The notes beneath the pieces are model-generated. The model was not told where the DNA came from. It ran no database searches and saw only the letters and a program-made list of their open reading frames with translations. Below, piece by piece: positions 8,758 to 17,389 of a stretch of DNA of 35,788 bases. Made by a program: the position numbers and the translations under genes. How positions within the stretch are numbered: the first letter of the stretch is position 1; every line of letters starts with the position of its first letter. This DNA is from JAZDFH01 sp043808035 (GTDB lineage Bacteria > Patescibacteriota > Minisyncoccia > UBA6257 > Colwellbacteraceae): positions 1 through 35,788 of the forward strand of contig JAZDFH010000054.1 in assembly GCA_043808035.1 (NCBI GenBank), in the 5' to 3' direction.

Positions 8758-9606
8758 ATGCCTAAGGAGAATGAATTAACGATTGTAATGATTCCTGGAA
8801 TGTATTCGACCGACCTAACAAATGAGTGGGGTCGGTACATCGAGTTATTTTCAGAAAAAGGGATTGCGTGTCATCCTCTACGGCTAAAGTATCATCGTGA
8901 TTCTTCGATTGAAAAACCGCATCCTCAATTGGGGACAGTGAGTGTTCGTGATTACGTTGATGACTTAGAAAGACAAATACAGGCTTTGGGATTGGAAAGA
9001 AATGTCATGATTATTGGGCATTCGATGGGAGGGCTGTTGGGGCAGATACTTTTGAGTCGTGATAAGAAGAATTTGTATGTGGGTGGAGTTTTTCTTGCTC
9101 CAGCTCCTGCGGCAGGTGTTTTCACTTTGTATCCTTCTGTGGTGTTGAAACACTTTGTCCATGTCATATTGCAATGGGGGTTTTGGAGAAAAACCATTCG
9201 ACAGCCAAAAAGTGAAATACAACTCAATAGAGAACAAAATCAGACAGGGATTGAATATAATGCCGCAGTTGATGCTCGTCGCGGGTGGGAATCAGGGAGA
9301 GCAATCTTTGAGATAGGTCTTAATTTTTTGGATTTTAGAAAAGCGACATATGTAGATATGTGCAATGTAAACGTTCCTCTTTTGTTTATTTGTGGCACAA
9401 AAGATGATAATGTTCTTTCAAGGATTGTGTATAATACTTTTAATAAGTATGTACAGCGGCAGGGCAGTGGACGGACTGATTATTTGGAATTAAGTGGATA
9501 TGGGCATATGCTAATGAAGCAATCTGGTTGGGAAATAGTGGCGGAATATATTCTTCATTGGATTGAGAATATTCTGGAAAATGTATCTTCTCAGAAAGAA
9601 GGCTAG
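8758..9606 (+). CDS. Alpha/beta-fold hydrolase behind tRNA-Lys
   Basis: This 282-residue soluble protein has the alpha/beta hydrolase triad in order. The nucleophile elbow GHSMGG has Ser89, an acid is likely at Asp216 or Asp217 in ICGTKDDNVL, and His250 lies in SGYGHMLM. The early VMIPGM stretch supplies the oxyanion-hole strand. Lid sequences near residues 120-190 are not diagnostic, so substrate is unknown; an esterase, lipase or thioesterase-like role is possible. An in-frame GTG at 8743 lies inside the tRNA, so ATG 8758 is the sensible start. The gene has no evident promoter of its own and probably shares the tRNA transcript. No secretion signal is seen. Confidence 0.85.
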   Translation: MPKENELTIVMIPGMYSTDLTNEWGRYIELFSEKGIACHPLRLKYHRDSSIEKPHPQLGTVSVRDYVDDLERQIQALGLERNVMIIGHSMGGLLGQILLSRDKKNLYVGGVFLAPAPAAGVFTLYPSVVLKHFVHVILQWGFWRKTIRQPKSEIQLNREQNQTGIEYNAAVDARRGWESGRAIFEIGLNFLDFRKATYVDMCNVNVPLLFICGTKDDNVLSRIVYNTFNKYVQRQGSGRTDYLELSGYGHMLMKQSGWEIVAEYILHWIENILENVSSQKEG

Positions 9607-9613
9607 GCACCTC

Positions 9614-9642
9614 TTCCACTATTGATTTTTTTGTGGTATAAA
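9614..9642 (+). promoter_or_regulatory. Predicted secD promoter
   Basis: A strong extended -10, TGGTATAAA (hexamer 9637-9642), has a weak TTCCAC at 9614-9619 at 17-base spacing. The predicted start is near 9649, giving a leader of about 25 bases. This is one of the few genes here with a clear conventional leader, although that leader has no Shine-Dalgarno sequence. Confidence 0.5.
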
Positions 9643-9673
9643 TACAACCGATTTTGTTTGAATAAAAAATAGT

Positions 9674-10936
9674 ATGAAAAATATTCGATCACCGAAGACA
9701 ATTTTAGTAATTATTTTACTTTTGACCATTATGTCTGGTTTTTTTATTGTGCCGGGTTTTATTGGAGCGAAATATTCACCATGGAGATTGGGTTTGGATT
9801 TAGTGGGAGGTAGTGTTCTAGTATATAATGTCGATTTAACAGGGATACCTGAGAGTGAATATAGTTCGACTCTTGAAGGGTTGCATGGAGTTATCGAGAG
9901 TAGGATTAATAAATATGGAGTTGCGGAACCGCGGATAACGGTTGCGCAGCAGAACGGAGAATATCAATTACTCGTAGAATTGGCAGGGATCAAAGATCTT
10001 AAAGATGCGGTACGTGAGATTGGTGAGACACCGAGCCTTGATTTTCGAGAAACGTTGAAGATGGAGACGGAGCAAGGAGAGTCGGTCGCTGTTTGGCAGA
10101 GGACGGAATTGACAGGGAGACATATTGCAAAAGCACAGATTGGGTTTGATCAAGCATCGAATAATCAGCCTGTCGTGCAGCTTGAGTTTGACGAAGAAGG
10201 AGCAAAAATTTTTGAACAATTAACAGAAAAAAACATTGACAAACCGATAGGTATTTTTGTTGATGGAGAGCTTTTTGAAGCTCCTTCTCCTCGAGAAAAG
10301 ATTTCCGGAGGGAAGGCGGTTATTTCAGGAGGCTCTCAAGGATTTACTCTTGATCAGGCGAATCAGTTGGTAGGGCGATTAAATGCGGGCGCACTTTCTG
10401 CACCTATTACACTCATTAACCAGAGGACAGTCAGTGCTTCTGCAGCGGAAGGTGCGTTATATGCAATTATCTATGCTGGGTTTATAGGGACACTGCTTGT
10501 CATGCTTTTTATGATTCTTCATTACCGTTTCTTTGGTTTATTCGCATCATTTGCGTTGCTGATTTATATTATTTTGACACTTGGAATATTTAAAAGCCTT
10601 CCGAATTTCACTATGACGCTTGCCGGAATTGCAGGGTTTATCCTTTCGATCGGTATAGCGGTTGATGCTAATATTCTTATTTTTGAACGGATGAAGGAAG
10701 AAATGAAAAAAGGACTTTCGAAGACAGCTGCGATGGAAATGGGATTTAAAAGGGCATGGACATCTATTAGAGATTCGGATATCGCAACTATTATCTGTGC
10801 AGTTATTTTGTATTATTTTACTACGAGTTTTATGCGTGGCTTTGCGTTAACACTTGGTATCGGTGTCGCTTTGAGTATGATTTCGGCAGTTTTTGTTACT
10901 AAGCAGATGTTGAAAATGTTTATAAAAAATGGATAA
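9674..10936 (+). CDS. secD: Protein translocase subunit SecD
   Basis: The 420-residue product has one N-terminal membrane helix (about residues 8-28), then the D1 motif RLGLDLVGGSVLVYNVD. An external P1-type domain of about 200 residues follows, and then a five-helix C-terminal membrane block carrying GIAGFILSIGIAVDANILIFERMKEE split across helices 4-5. SecD with SecF uses the proton or sodium gradient to pull exported proteins off the Sec channel. It is shorter than the roughly 600-residue proteobacterial form, as usual for Gram-positive-like and CPR SecD. Its end overlaps secF by 8 bases. Confidence 0.96.
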   Translation: MKNIRSPKTILVIILLLTIMSGFFIVPGFIGAKYSPWRLGLDLVGGSVLVYNVDLTGIPESEYSSTLEGLHGVIESRINKYGVAEPRITVAQQNGEYQLLVELAGIKDLKDAVREIGETPSLDFRETLKMETEQGESVAVWQRTELTGRHIAKAQIGFDQASNNQPVVQLEFDEEGAKIFEQLTEKNIDKPIGIFVDGELFEAPSPREKISGGKAVISGGSQGFTLDQANQLVGRLNAGALSAPITLINQRTVSASAAEGALYAIIYAGFIGTLLVMLFMILHYRFFGLFASFALLIYIILTLGIFKSLPNFTMTLAGIAGFILSIGIAVDANILIFERMKEEMKKGLSKTAAMEMGFKRAWTSIRDSDIATIICAVILYYFTTSFMRGFALTLGIGVALSMISAVFVTKQMLKMFIKNG

Positions 10937-11846
10937 AAACATGATGAATATTATTGGACGGAAAAATATTTTTTTAACGATAGGGGGTGTCTTAGTCGGA
11001 CTTTCTATTGCTACTATGGTGATATTTGGTTTTCAATTGAATATTGATTTTTATGGAGGTTCGTTGTGGCAGTTACAGATTCAGAATGCGTCATCTGAAC
11101 AAGTGCGTTCATTTTTTGCTTCTGATTTAAAGCTTCAGGTTTCTAATGTTTCTTATGACAAGAAAGCTGATACGTATAGTATTGCATTTGCAGAGATTAC
11201 AGATGCACAAAGGCAAGGATATTTATCTCAATTGCAAGATGAATTCGGTACAGTGAAGGAAATGGATTTTTGGTCAATTAGCCCTGCTGTCTCTTCAGAA
11301 TTAAAACAAAAAGCAATGAGCGCAATTGCATTTGTTTTGTTGGGTATTTCCTTGTATGTTGCGTTTGCTTTCCGTAAGGTCTCGAAGCCGATCAGTTCAT
11401 GGAAGTATGGCATTATAACGTTAGTGACATTATTCCACGATGTTGCAATCCCTGCCGGTTTATTTGCCGTAATGGGAGCATATAGGGGCATTGCTGTTGA
11501 TATTAATTTTGTTGTTGCGTTGTTGGTAATAATGGGATCTTCAGTACATGATACTATCGTTGTATTTGATCGTATCAGAGAGAATTTATTGTGTGCAGGG
11601 AAAAATTATTTATTTACCGACATCGTGAATAAAAGTGTTAACGAAACGATGCAGCGTTCTATTAATACATCGATGACTATTGTCGTCGTATTGCTAGCGT
11701 TATACTTTTTAGGGCCATTAAGTCTTAAATTCTTTATTTTAACAATTTTAGTTGGAACAGTGGCGGGGACATATTCTTCAATTTTCATTGCAAGTCCTTT
11801 ACTTGTAATCGTAGAGAATTTGTCGAGAAAGAGAAAGAATGTTTAG
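10929..11846 (+). CDS. secF: Protein translocase subunit SecF
   Basis: The 305-residue partner of SecD has an N-terminal helix, the motif QLNIDFYGGSLWQLQI (a variant of FGIDFTGG), a short external domain, and five C-terminal helices. These include VVALLVIMGSSVHDTIVVFDRIREN and SVNETMQRSINTSMT, which are SecF signatures. It starts inside the last codons of secD (8-base overlap), so the two are translated together. No clear terminator follows; the next promoter begins 53 bases downstream. The length is normal. Confidence 0.96.
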   Translation: MDKNMMNIIGRKNIFLTIGGVLVGLSIATMVIFGFQLNIDFYGGSLWQLQIQNASSEQVRSFFASDLKLQVSNVSYDKKADTYSIAFAEITDAQRQGYLSQLQDEFGTVKEMDFWSISPAVSSELKQKAMSAIAFVLLGISLYVAFAFRKVSKPISSWKYGIITLVTLFHDVAIPAGLFAVMGAYRGIAVDINFVVALLVIMGSSVHDTIVVFDRIRENLLCAGKNYLFTDIVNKSVNETMQRSINTSMTIVVVLLALYFLGPLSLKFFILTILVGTVAGTYSSIFIASPLLVIVENLSRKRKNV

Positions 11847-11898
11847 AGTTTGTTTATAATAGGAAATTATGCGATTATAAGGAATACTAAGAAAGCTC

Positions 11899-11927
11899 TT
11901 GACTTTTTTTGAGAAAAATTGTATCAT
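11899..11927 (+). promoter_or_regulatory. Predicted promoter of the sigma4-HARE operon
   Basis: TTGACT (11899-11904), an ideal 17-base spacer and TATCAT (11922-11927). The predicted start is near 11934, leaving only about 6 bases before the ATG at 11940. It would drive the three-gene unit up to 15494. Confidence 0.65.
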
Positions 11928-11939
11928 CATCTTAATTAA

Positions 11940-12779
11940 ATGCTCATAAAAGGAATCGAAATTGATAATTTAATAAATAATGCGCTTTTGCCACTTGATA
12001 GTAGATCTGCTGAAGTGATACGGTATAGGTATGGTTTAGAGAACGAGAAGGGTAAGACGTTGGCATGTTTAGGCGAAGAATATAAATTAACAAGAGAAAG
12101 AATTCGTCAGATTGAGGCCGCAGCACTTGTTGAGACACGGAATGCCATTTTGAACGCAGAAGATGCTCGTCGTTTTGTGGAAACGGTGCACCATTATCTT
12201 AATTGCATCGGAGGTGTTCGACGGAGTGATATGTTGGTTCGTGATGTCAAGGTATTATGGGGAGTTGCTCGTTCAGAGAAATTATTTTCGAATCAACTGC
12301 ATTTTTTAGCAGACATTCTTGATGACCCGTATATTATACGCAGCAATAGTGATTGGCATCGGACATGGTATAATAACGAAACGTCGTTACAGACGGCGAA
12401 GGAAATTATTCGTCACTTACTTGAAACGGACAAACATGATTTTGAGTACTTTATGAAAAGAGTAGTGAAGAAATTTTCGTTGCCGGAAGCGATGGTGTTG
12501 AACTATGTTTCCATTTCAAAGCATTTTGCGATTGGTCCATATGGACATCTTGGCGCAAAACATTGGATGCATGTCAATCCAAAAACAGTTAGAGATAAAA
12601 GCTATCTTGTTTTGTGGAAGGCGAAGAAACCGTTACATTTTAGAGAGATTGCACAACAGGTCAATAACTTGAAGAGAGTCAAGAGAGCGCATCCCGCAAC
12701 TGTTCATAATGAACTTATTAAAGATCCGCGATTTGTCTTGGTGGGTCGCGGAGTGTATGCTCTAAAAGATGATCAGTAA
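11940..12779 (+). CDS. Sigma region 4-like / HARE-HTH regulatory protein
   Basis: This 279-residue protein joins two DNA- or polymerase-related modules. Residues about 20-66 are a sigma-70 region 4 match (VIRYRYGLENEKGKT, then YKLTRERIRQIEAAAL), the helix-turn-helix that reads the -35 box. Residues about 225-276 (KPLHFREIAQQVNNLKRVKR to LVGRGVYALKD) resemble the HARE-HTH domain of the RNA polymerase delta subunit. The middle is helical and unrecognised. There is no region 2, so it cannot melt a -10 box as a normal sigma factor does; it may be a transcription regulator or polymerase accessory. It is first in a tight unit, overlapping the next gene by 11 bases. Domain calls are by eye; specific function is unknown. 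Confidence 0.85.
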   Translation: MLIKGIEIDNLINNALLPLDSRSAEVIRYRYGLENEKGKTLACLGEEYKLTRERIRQIEAAALVETRNAILNAEDARRFVETVHHYLNCIGGVRRSDMLVRDVKVLWGVARSEKLFSNQLHFLADILDDPYIIRSNSDWHRTWYNNETSLQTAKEIIRHLLETDKHDFEYFMKRVVKKFSLPEAMVLNYVSISKHFAIGPYGHLGAKHWMHVNPKTVRDKSYLVLWKAKKPLHFREIAQQVNNLKRVKRAHPATVHNELIKDPRFVLVGRGVYALKDDQ

Positions 12780-14040
12780 ACTGGTTTTTGCAATTGTTTC
12801 TTATGGTCTAAGCGTTTTCATTCTCCCTCTGCTTCTTTTTTTATGGCTCCGAAGATGGGTTCTTTTAAAGCAACATGACAAGTGGATAGAGAGTATTGAT
12901 TGGATTATCCTTGAGCTTAAACTCCCCGTTGATAACATCCGTACACCAAAGGCGATGGAACAAGTATTCGCCAGTTTATATGGTATGTTCAGTTTTGGAA
13001 TCTCTTTTAAAGATAGGTGGATGAAAGGGAAGCTGGAGTCTTGGGCATCCTTTGAACTTGTTGGTTTTTCTTCAAGTATGCATTTTTTTATTCGGGTTCC
13101 GAAACAATTTCAAAAGTTGCTTGAATCGTCAATTTATTCCCATTATCCAAATGCGGAGTTGCAAATCACAGAGGACTATGTCCATCGATTTGGGCAAGAG
13201 ATACCTAATACGGAATATGATATCTTTGGTACTGATTTTGTGCTGTTGAAAGACGGTGTATATCCATTAAAGACATATCGTGATTTTGAGGCAATCGAAG
13301 AGGAAAAACGTCTTGACCCATTGGCAACGGTAGCCGAGATTATGGCGGACTTAAAAGATGACGAAATGATTTGGCTGCAATTCCTTATTCGTCCCACCGG
13401 TACTAAATGGAAAGAAAAAGCGAACGATATTATACAAGACATTTCCGGTCGTCCGAAGCCGCCGAAGAAAAAATCGAATATGGAAGGCGCGCGCGAGTTT
13501 GCGAAAAATCTTGCAACCGCCGCGGTGAAACATCCAGAATGGAGTGAAAGTGAAACGAAACAAGTAGGAAGTCCGCCGCGACCGTTAATGCCAGGAGAAC
13601 AGGATCTCTTGTTTAAAATTGATTCAAAAATCGGGCAAATAGGATTTGAATCAATTTTACGATTTATGTATTTAGATAAAAAAAATTCATTTACCGAGCC
13701 AAATGTATTGGCAATGATGGGTGTTATGCGGCAATTCAATGGAGTAAATGAGTTTTTGCCGAATAAAAAAACGCTTACCACTCCAAAAGCTACAGGTCTT
13801 TTTTTCCGTAAGTCGCGGATTCTTGGAAGAAAGAAAAAGTTATTTGACGCATATTGTAAACGAGCGATGCCCGTTGAGCCTCGGCGATTTGGTTTGTTAC
13901 GATTAAAGACATCTATTTTAAGCGTTGAGGAGCTTGCGACATTGTATCATCCGCCAATTTCTTCGGTTACCGCTCGGACGTTGCAATACGTCGGTTCGAA
14001 GAAAGGTGGACCGCCTTCTGATATTCCGATAGTGAAATAA
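12769..14040 (+). CDS. Membrane-anchored protein of unknown function, partner of a VirD4-like ATPase
   Basis: The 423-residue protein has one strong N-terminal hydrophobic segment (about residues 5-28) ending in LRRWVLLKQ, so a single anchor with a large cytoplasmic body is likely. The body has alpha/beta character with a basic, proline- and lysine-rich stretch (GRPKPPKKKSN, near residue 230) and a second basic region (RKSRILGRKKK). I recognise no catalytic motif. It overlaps the sigma4-HARE gene by 11 bases and lies 8 bases before a VirD4/HerA-like ATPase. That ATPase has no membrane helices of its own, so this protein may supply the anchor; this is inference. Comparable gene pairs occur in CPR genomes as far as I recall. 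Confidence 0.8.
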   Translation: MISKLVFAIVSYGLSVFILPLLLFLWLRRWVLLKQHDKWIESIDWIILELKLPVDNIRTPKAMEQVFASLYGMFSFGISFKDRWMKGKLESWASFELVGFSSSMHFFIRVPKQFQKLLESSIYSHYPNAELQITEDYVHRFGQEIPNTEYDIFGTDFVLLKDGVYPLKTYRDFEAIEEEKRLDPLATVAEIMADLKDDEMIWLQFLIRPTGTKWKEKANDIIQDISGRPKPPKKKSNMEGAREFAKNLATAAVKHPEWSESETKQVGSPPRPLMPGEQDLLFKIDSKIGQIGFESILRFMYLDKKNSFTEPNVLAMMGVMRQFNGVNEFLPNKKTLTTPKATGLFFRKSRILGRKKKLFDAYCKRAMPVEPRRFGLLRLKTSILSVEELATLYHPPISSVTARTLQYVGSKKGGPPSDIPIVK

Positions 14041-14048
14041 TACTTATT

Positions 14049-15494
14049 ATGAAAGATCATATTACTATTTTAGGGAAAACGACATTTCGTAACCATTGTG
14101 CTTCGTTTGGTATCAAATCTGATGATAGACGGCGGCATACATACATTATCGGTAAGACGGGAGGAGGGAAGACGACGATGATGGAAAATATGGTAATTTC
14201 TGATATTTTAGCAGGGCATGGTGTTGGCGTTGTAGATCCGCATGGCGATTTTGCCGAAAAATTACTTCGATTTATTCCAGAAGATAGGATTGAAGATGTA
14301 ATATATTTTAATCCATCAGATATTAATTATCCCTTTGGTTTTAATCCTTTAGAGAAAGTTGGTAATGAATATCGTCATTTGGTTGCTTCCGGGCTTATGG
14401 GCATTTTTAAGAAAATTTGGCCGGATGTTTGGTCTGCGAGGATGGAATATATTTTGAATAATTCACTGTTATCGTTACTCGAATTCCAGGGATCGACTTT
14501 CCTTGGCACTATGCGTTTGTTATCTGACAAGCAATATCGGAAAGAGGTTGTGAGTCAGTTAACAGACCCTGTGGTGAAAAGTTTTTGGGTTAATGAATTC
14601 GCTAAATATACACAACGACTTGAGTCAGAGGCAACGGCGGCAATTCAAAATAAAATAGGGCAATTTGTTTCGAATCCATTGATTCGAAATATTCTCGGGC
14701 AATCACATTCAACAATCAATATTCGAAAGATTATGGACGAAGGGAAGATTTTGATTGTCAATTTGTCGAAAGGGAGAATAGGAGAAGATAATTCTGCGTT
14801 ATTGGGAGCAATGCTTATTACTAAAATGCAGCTTGCTGCAATGGCACGTGTTGACGTCCCTGAATCTGAAAGAAAAGATTTTTATTTGTATATTGATGAA
14901 TTTCAAAATTTTTCCACTGATTCATTTGCGAGTATTCTCTCAGAAGCCCGTAAATATCGGCTGGATCTTATTCTTGCGCATCAATATATTGATCAGTTAG
15001 AGGATACTGTTCGTTCTGCCGTGTTTGGAAATGTAGGGACGTTGGTGACATTTCGTGTTGGGGCCGAAGATGCTGAATTTTTGGAAAAGGAGTTTGAGCC
15101 TGACTTTATTGCGAATGATCTTGTGAATTTAGCGAAATTTCATGTTTATATCAAATTGATGGTTGATGGTATTGCATCTCGCCCATTCTCTGCTCAAATT
15201 TTGGAGCCGCCGTTGCCGCAAATTGAATCGTTTGCGGAGACGATTATAGAAAATAATCGTCGATGGTATGGAACTCCTTCAAGTGTGGTAGAAGAAAAGA
15301 TTGGAGCAGAGTTTCGTAGAGGATATAAAGATATTGCGGAGAAAGCTGAACGGCGGACAGAGCAATCCCTTGATGCTGTATTAAAGTCAGAAAGCAGTAA
15401 GGACGCCACTCCTGTCCATGAGAAAAAGAAAGAGAGAAAAGAGATTGATACTGACGCTCTTCGGCGCATACTTGATACAAAAGACACAATCTAA
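14049..15494 (+). CDS. VirD4/TraG/HerA-like DNA-translocating ATPase
   Basis: The 481-residue product has a RecA/FtsK-fold motor. Walker A is GKTGGGKT (residues 35-42), a DPHGDF segment follows, and the Walker B-like YIDEFQNF (about 280-287) has the DEFQ typical of type IV coupling proteins. AHQYIDQLEDTVRSAVFGN and GTLVTFRVG are sensor-like segments seen in TraD/TraG-type ATPases. Unlike VirD4 it has no N-terminal membrane helices and begins almost at the motor. The last 60 residues are charged and probably disordered. No relaxase, VirB4 or pilus-type conjugation genes lie nearby, so this is not a standard conjugative element. It may pump DNA or protein across the membrane, or act on chromosomal DNA like HerA. 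Confidence 0.88.
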   Translation: MKDHITILGKTTFRNHCASFGIKSDDRRRHTYIIGKTGGGKTTMMENMVISDILAGHGVGVVDPHGDFAEKLLRFIPEDRIEDVIYFNPSDINYPFGFNPLEKVGNEYRHLVASGLMGIFKKIWPDVWSARMEYILNNSLLSLLEFQGSTFLGTMRLLSDKQYRKEVVSQLTDPVVKSFWVNEFAKYTQRLESEATAAIQNKIGQFVSNPLIRNILGQSHSTINIRKIMDEGKILIVNLSKGRIGEDNSALLGAMLITKMQLAAMARVDVPESERKDFYLYIDEFQNFSTDSFASILSEARKYRLDLILAHQYIDQLEDTVRSAVFGNVGTLVTFRVGAEDAEFLEKEFEPDFIANDLVNLAKFHVYIKLMVDGIASRPFSAQILEPPLPQIESFAETIIENNRRWYGTPSSVVEEKIGAEFRRGYKDIAEKAERRTEQSLDAVLKSESSKDATPVHEKKKERKEIDTDALRRILDTKDTI

Positions 15495-15501
15495 TTATAA
15501 T
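15472..15501 (+). promoter_or_regulatory. Predicted efp promoter
   Basis: TTGATA (15472-15477), an 18-base spacer and a perfect TATAAT (15496-15501). It lies across the end of the preceding ATPase gene. The predicted start, seven bases after the hexamer, falls on the A of the efp ATG at 15508, a fully leaderless arrangement. Confidence 0.7.
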
Positions 15502-15507
15502 ACTATT

Positions 15508-16089
15508 ATGTTGACAATAAATGATTTAAAAAATGGAAGTTCTATTGTTATTTTAGGAGATCCTTACATAGTAATGAGCGTGAAACATTTACATGTTGGT
15601 CGTGGAAGTTCAAGTGTTCAGACTCGTATTAGAAATCTGAGGACGGGGCAAGTTTTTGAAAGAAACTTTAAACCGGCGGATATGTTCGAAGAAGCTGATA
15701 TTAAAAAAATGACGGCATGTTTCATTTATATTAGTCGTGGAGAATATTGGTTTCATGAAGATGGTAAACCGTCAAACAGATTTATGTTGCTTGAGAATGC
15801 GGTTGGAGAAAAAGCGGTTTTTTTGAAGCCAAAGATGAAAGTAACGGCCTTACTGTTTACCGAAAAGGGTGATCAAAGAGTTTTGGCTATTGAATTGCCG
15901 ATTAAAGGAGACTACGCGGTTGTTGATGCTCCACCTCCTGTTCGGGGTAATACTGCACAAGGAGGGACAAAAGTAGTTACCATTGAAGGAGGAGCAACAG
16001 TTGATGTACCACTCTTTATCAATACGGGTGACGTTATTCGTGTGAATACCGATACGGGTGAGTATGTTGAACGAATTGAGAAAGCGTAG
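15508..16089 (+). CDS. efp: Elongation factor P, with arginine at the modification site
   Basis: The 193-residue protein has the three EF-P beta-barrel domains: the KOW-like N-terminus (MLTINDLKNGSSIVILGDPY), the middle domain around NRFMLLENAVGEKAVFLK, and the C-terminal OB domain ending in VPLFINTGDVIRVNTDTGEY. EF-P rescues ribosomes stalled at proline runs. The tip loop reads HVGRGSSSV, with Arg32 where E. coli has the modified Lys34. Arginine at that place is known from the rhamnosylated EF-Ps (EarP type) of Pseudomonas and Neisseria. An upstream ATG (15418) would add residues overlapping the ATPase gene and lies before the promoter, so I start at 15508. Confidence 0.94.
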   Translation: MLTINDLKNGSSIVILGDPYIVMSVKHLHVGRGSSSVQTRIRNLRTGQVFERNFKPADMFEEADIKKMTACFIYISRGEYWFHEDGKPSNRFMLLENAVGEKAVFLKPKMKVTALLFTEKGDQRVLAIELPIKGDYAVVDAPPPVRGNTAQGGTKVVTIEGGATVDVPLFINTGDVIRVNTDTGEYVERIEKA

Positions 16090-16214
16090 TATTGCAAAGT
16101 TTGTATGTTTGCGAGCTCGTAGACAAATGGATATATATGATTATGTTACTTCAAATGATCAAAATTTGAAGATAAAATGTATTTTGATATTTTATTGAAA
16201 GCCTCATGTCTTCA

Positions 16215-16242
16215 TTGTGTGATGTAATAGTCGGGGTTATAT
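16215..16242 (+). promoter_or_regulatory. Possible mnmA promoter
   Basis: TTGTGT (16215-16220; the line reads TTCATTGTGTG), a 16-base spacer and TTATAT (16237-16242), ending 7 bases before the mnmA ATG. The boxes are weaker than at efp. The rest of the 159-base gap (16090-16248) holds an AT-rich 8-bp hairpin at 16149-16171 without a T-run, and no gene. Confidence 0.4.
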
Positions 16243-16248
16243 GTTTGC

Positions 16249-17385
16249 ATGCGAAATAATATTCAAAAATTCAATAGAGATTCTGGATTTATTCGCAAAA
16301 CAGTATTTGTCGGTCTCTCTGGTGGTGTTGATTCATCTGTAACAGCACTTCTTTTACAAAAACAAGGGTTTGATGTCGTTGGTGTCCATTTGCGTTGTTG
16401 GAATAACAATGGATGTGATATTAGAGAGGCGGAAGATGCTCGGCGAGTTGCCGAACATCTTTCTATTCCATTTTATGTTTTTGATATGGAGGATCGATAT
16501 CGAAAGAGGGTTGTCGACTATATGATTACGGAATACAAACAGGGACGGACACCGAATCCTGATGTTATGTGCAACAAGGAAATTAAATTCGGGCTCTTTT
16601 TAGAAAAAGCTCGTTCGTTGCATGCAACATATATTGCGACTGGACATTATGTCAGGTTATGCAATAAAAAAAGTATGAAAACGGGAGATATCATTCATAC
16701 GTTATATAAGGGGAAGGATATTCATAAAGATCAAAGCTATTTTTTGTGGACATTAACACAAGAACAATTAAAGTATTGTTTATTTCCGATAGGTATATAC
16801 ACGAAAAGTCAGGTACGTGTCATAGCGCGTATGTCAGGTTTGCCCACGGCAGAGAAAAAGGACTCTCAAGGGATTTGTTTTATAGGGAATGTTACACTAA
16901 GGGACTTTTTACATATTTATCTCCCGGAGAAGCAAGGAGAGGTATGTACGCGGGACGGTAAGTGTATTGGGAAACATGCAGGGGTACAATTCTATACTAT
17001 AGGGCAACGGCATGGATTTACGATTACTAAACGGACACCTGATATCAGTCCTCATTATGTTGTTCGTAAGGAAGTAAAGACAAATACATTGATTGTTGCC
17101 GAAGGATCTCAAGACGCAGCATTATATCGAAATCGTATTGCGATACATTCGGTACATTTTATCGATCCAATATTTTTTAAACGTTTTAAAATCAAGAAGG
17201 TGCTGTCTGTATTTGCCCGTGTACGGTATGGTCAGGCGCTTGCCCCAGCTGTTGTTGCGTTAGCTGATGATCTGCGAGCAGAACTTATTTTTGAAACACC
17301 TCAACAGTTTATTGCTGCAGGGCAATCGGCAGTTTTTTATAAAAAAAGTGGTGAAATGATTGGAGGAGGGATTATTTCCGAATAG
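16249..17385 (+). CDS. mnmA: tRNA-specific 2-thiouridylase MnmA
   Basis: The 378-residue enzyme thiolates C2 of the wobble uridine in tRNA-Lys, -Glu and -Gln. The PP-loop SGGVDSS is at residues 24-30, and the two catalytic cysteines are Cys108 (NPDVMCNKEIKFG) and Cys210 (SQGICFIG). The substrate-binding motif GHYVRL and the C-terminal beta-barrel (AVFYKKSGEMIGGGII) are present. The N-terminus is about 15 residues longer than usual (MRNNIQKFNRDSGFIRKT), but no later ATG precedes the PP-loop. A substrate, tRNA-Lys(TTT), is encoded in this window. The comEC-like gene follows after 4 bases. Confidence 0.95.
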   Translation: MRNNIQKFNRDSGFIRKTVFVGLSGGVDSSVTALLLQKQGFDVVGVHLRCWNNNGCDIREAEDARRVAEHLSIPFYVFDMEDRYRKRVVDYMITEYKQGRTPNPDVMCNKEIKFGLFLEKARSLHATYIATGHYVRLCNKKSMKTGDIIHTLYKGKDIHKDQSYFLWTLTQEQLKYCLFPIGIYTKSQVRVIARMSGLPTAEKKDSQGICFIGNVTLRDFLHIYLPEKQGEVCTRDGKCIGKHAGVQFYTIGQRHGFTITKRTPDISPHYVVRKEVKTNTLIVAEGSQDAALYRNRIAIHSVHFIDPIFFKRFKIKKVLSVFARVRYGQALAPAVVALADDLRAELIFETPQQFIAAGQSAVFYKKSGEMIGGGIISE

Positions 17386-17389
17386 TAAG

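Noticed and set aside
11855..11872. TATAAT followed by an ATG nine bases later, in the gap after secF
   Set aside because: The ATG opens a three-codon frame that stops at once. It shows that such boxes can occur by chance in AT-rich DNA and is a useful control for the leaderless claim.
13176..13781. A 201-codon minus-strand open frame
   Set aside because: It is the antisense shadow of the membrane-anchored protein gene, which has better coding character and tight operon spacing.
14049..15494. Considered an integrated conjugative element around the VirD4-like ATPase
   Set aside because: No relaxase, VirB4, integrase or attachment repeats in the surrounding genes, which are ordinary housekeeping genes.
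16149..16171. 8-bp hairpin between efp and mnmA
   Set aside because: AT-rich stem with no following T-run, so not convincing as a terminator or regulatory element.
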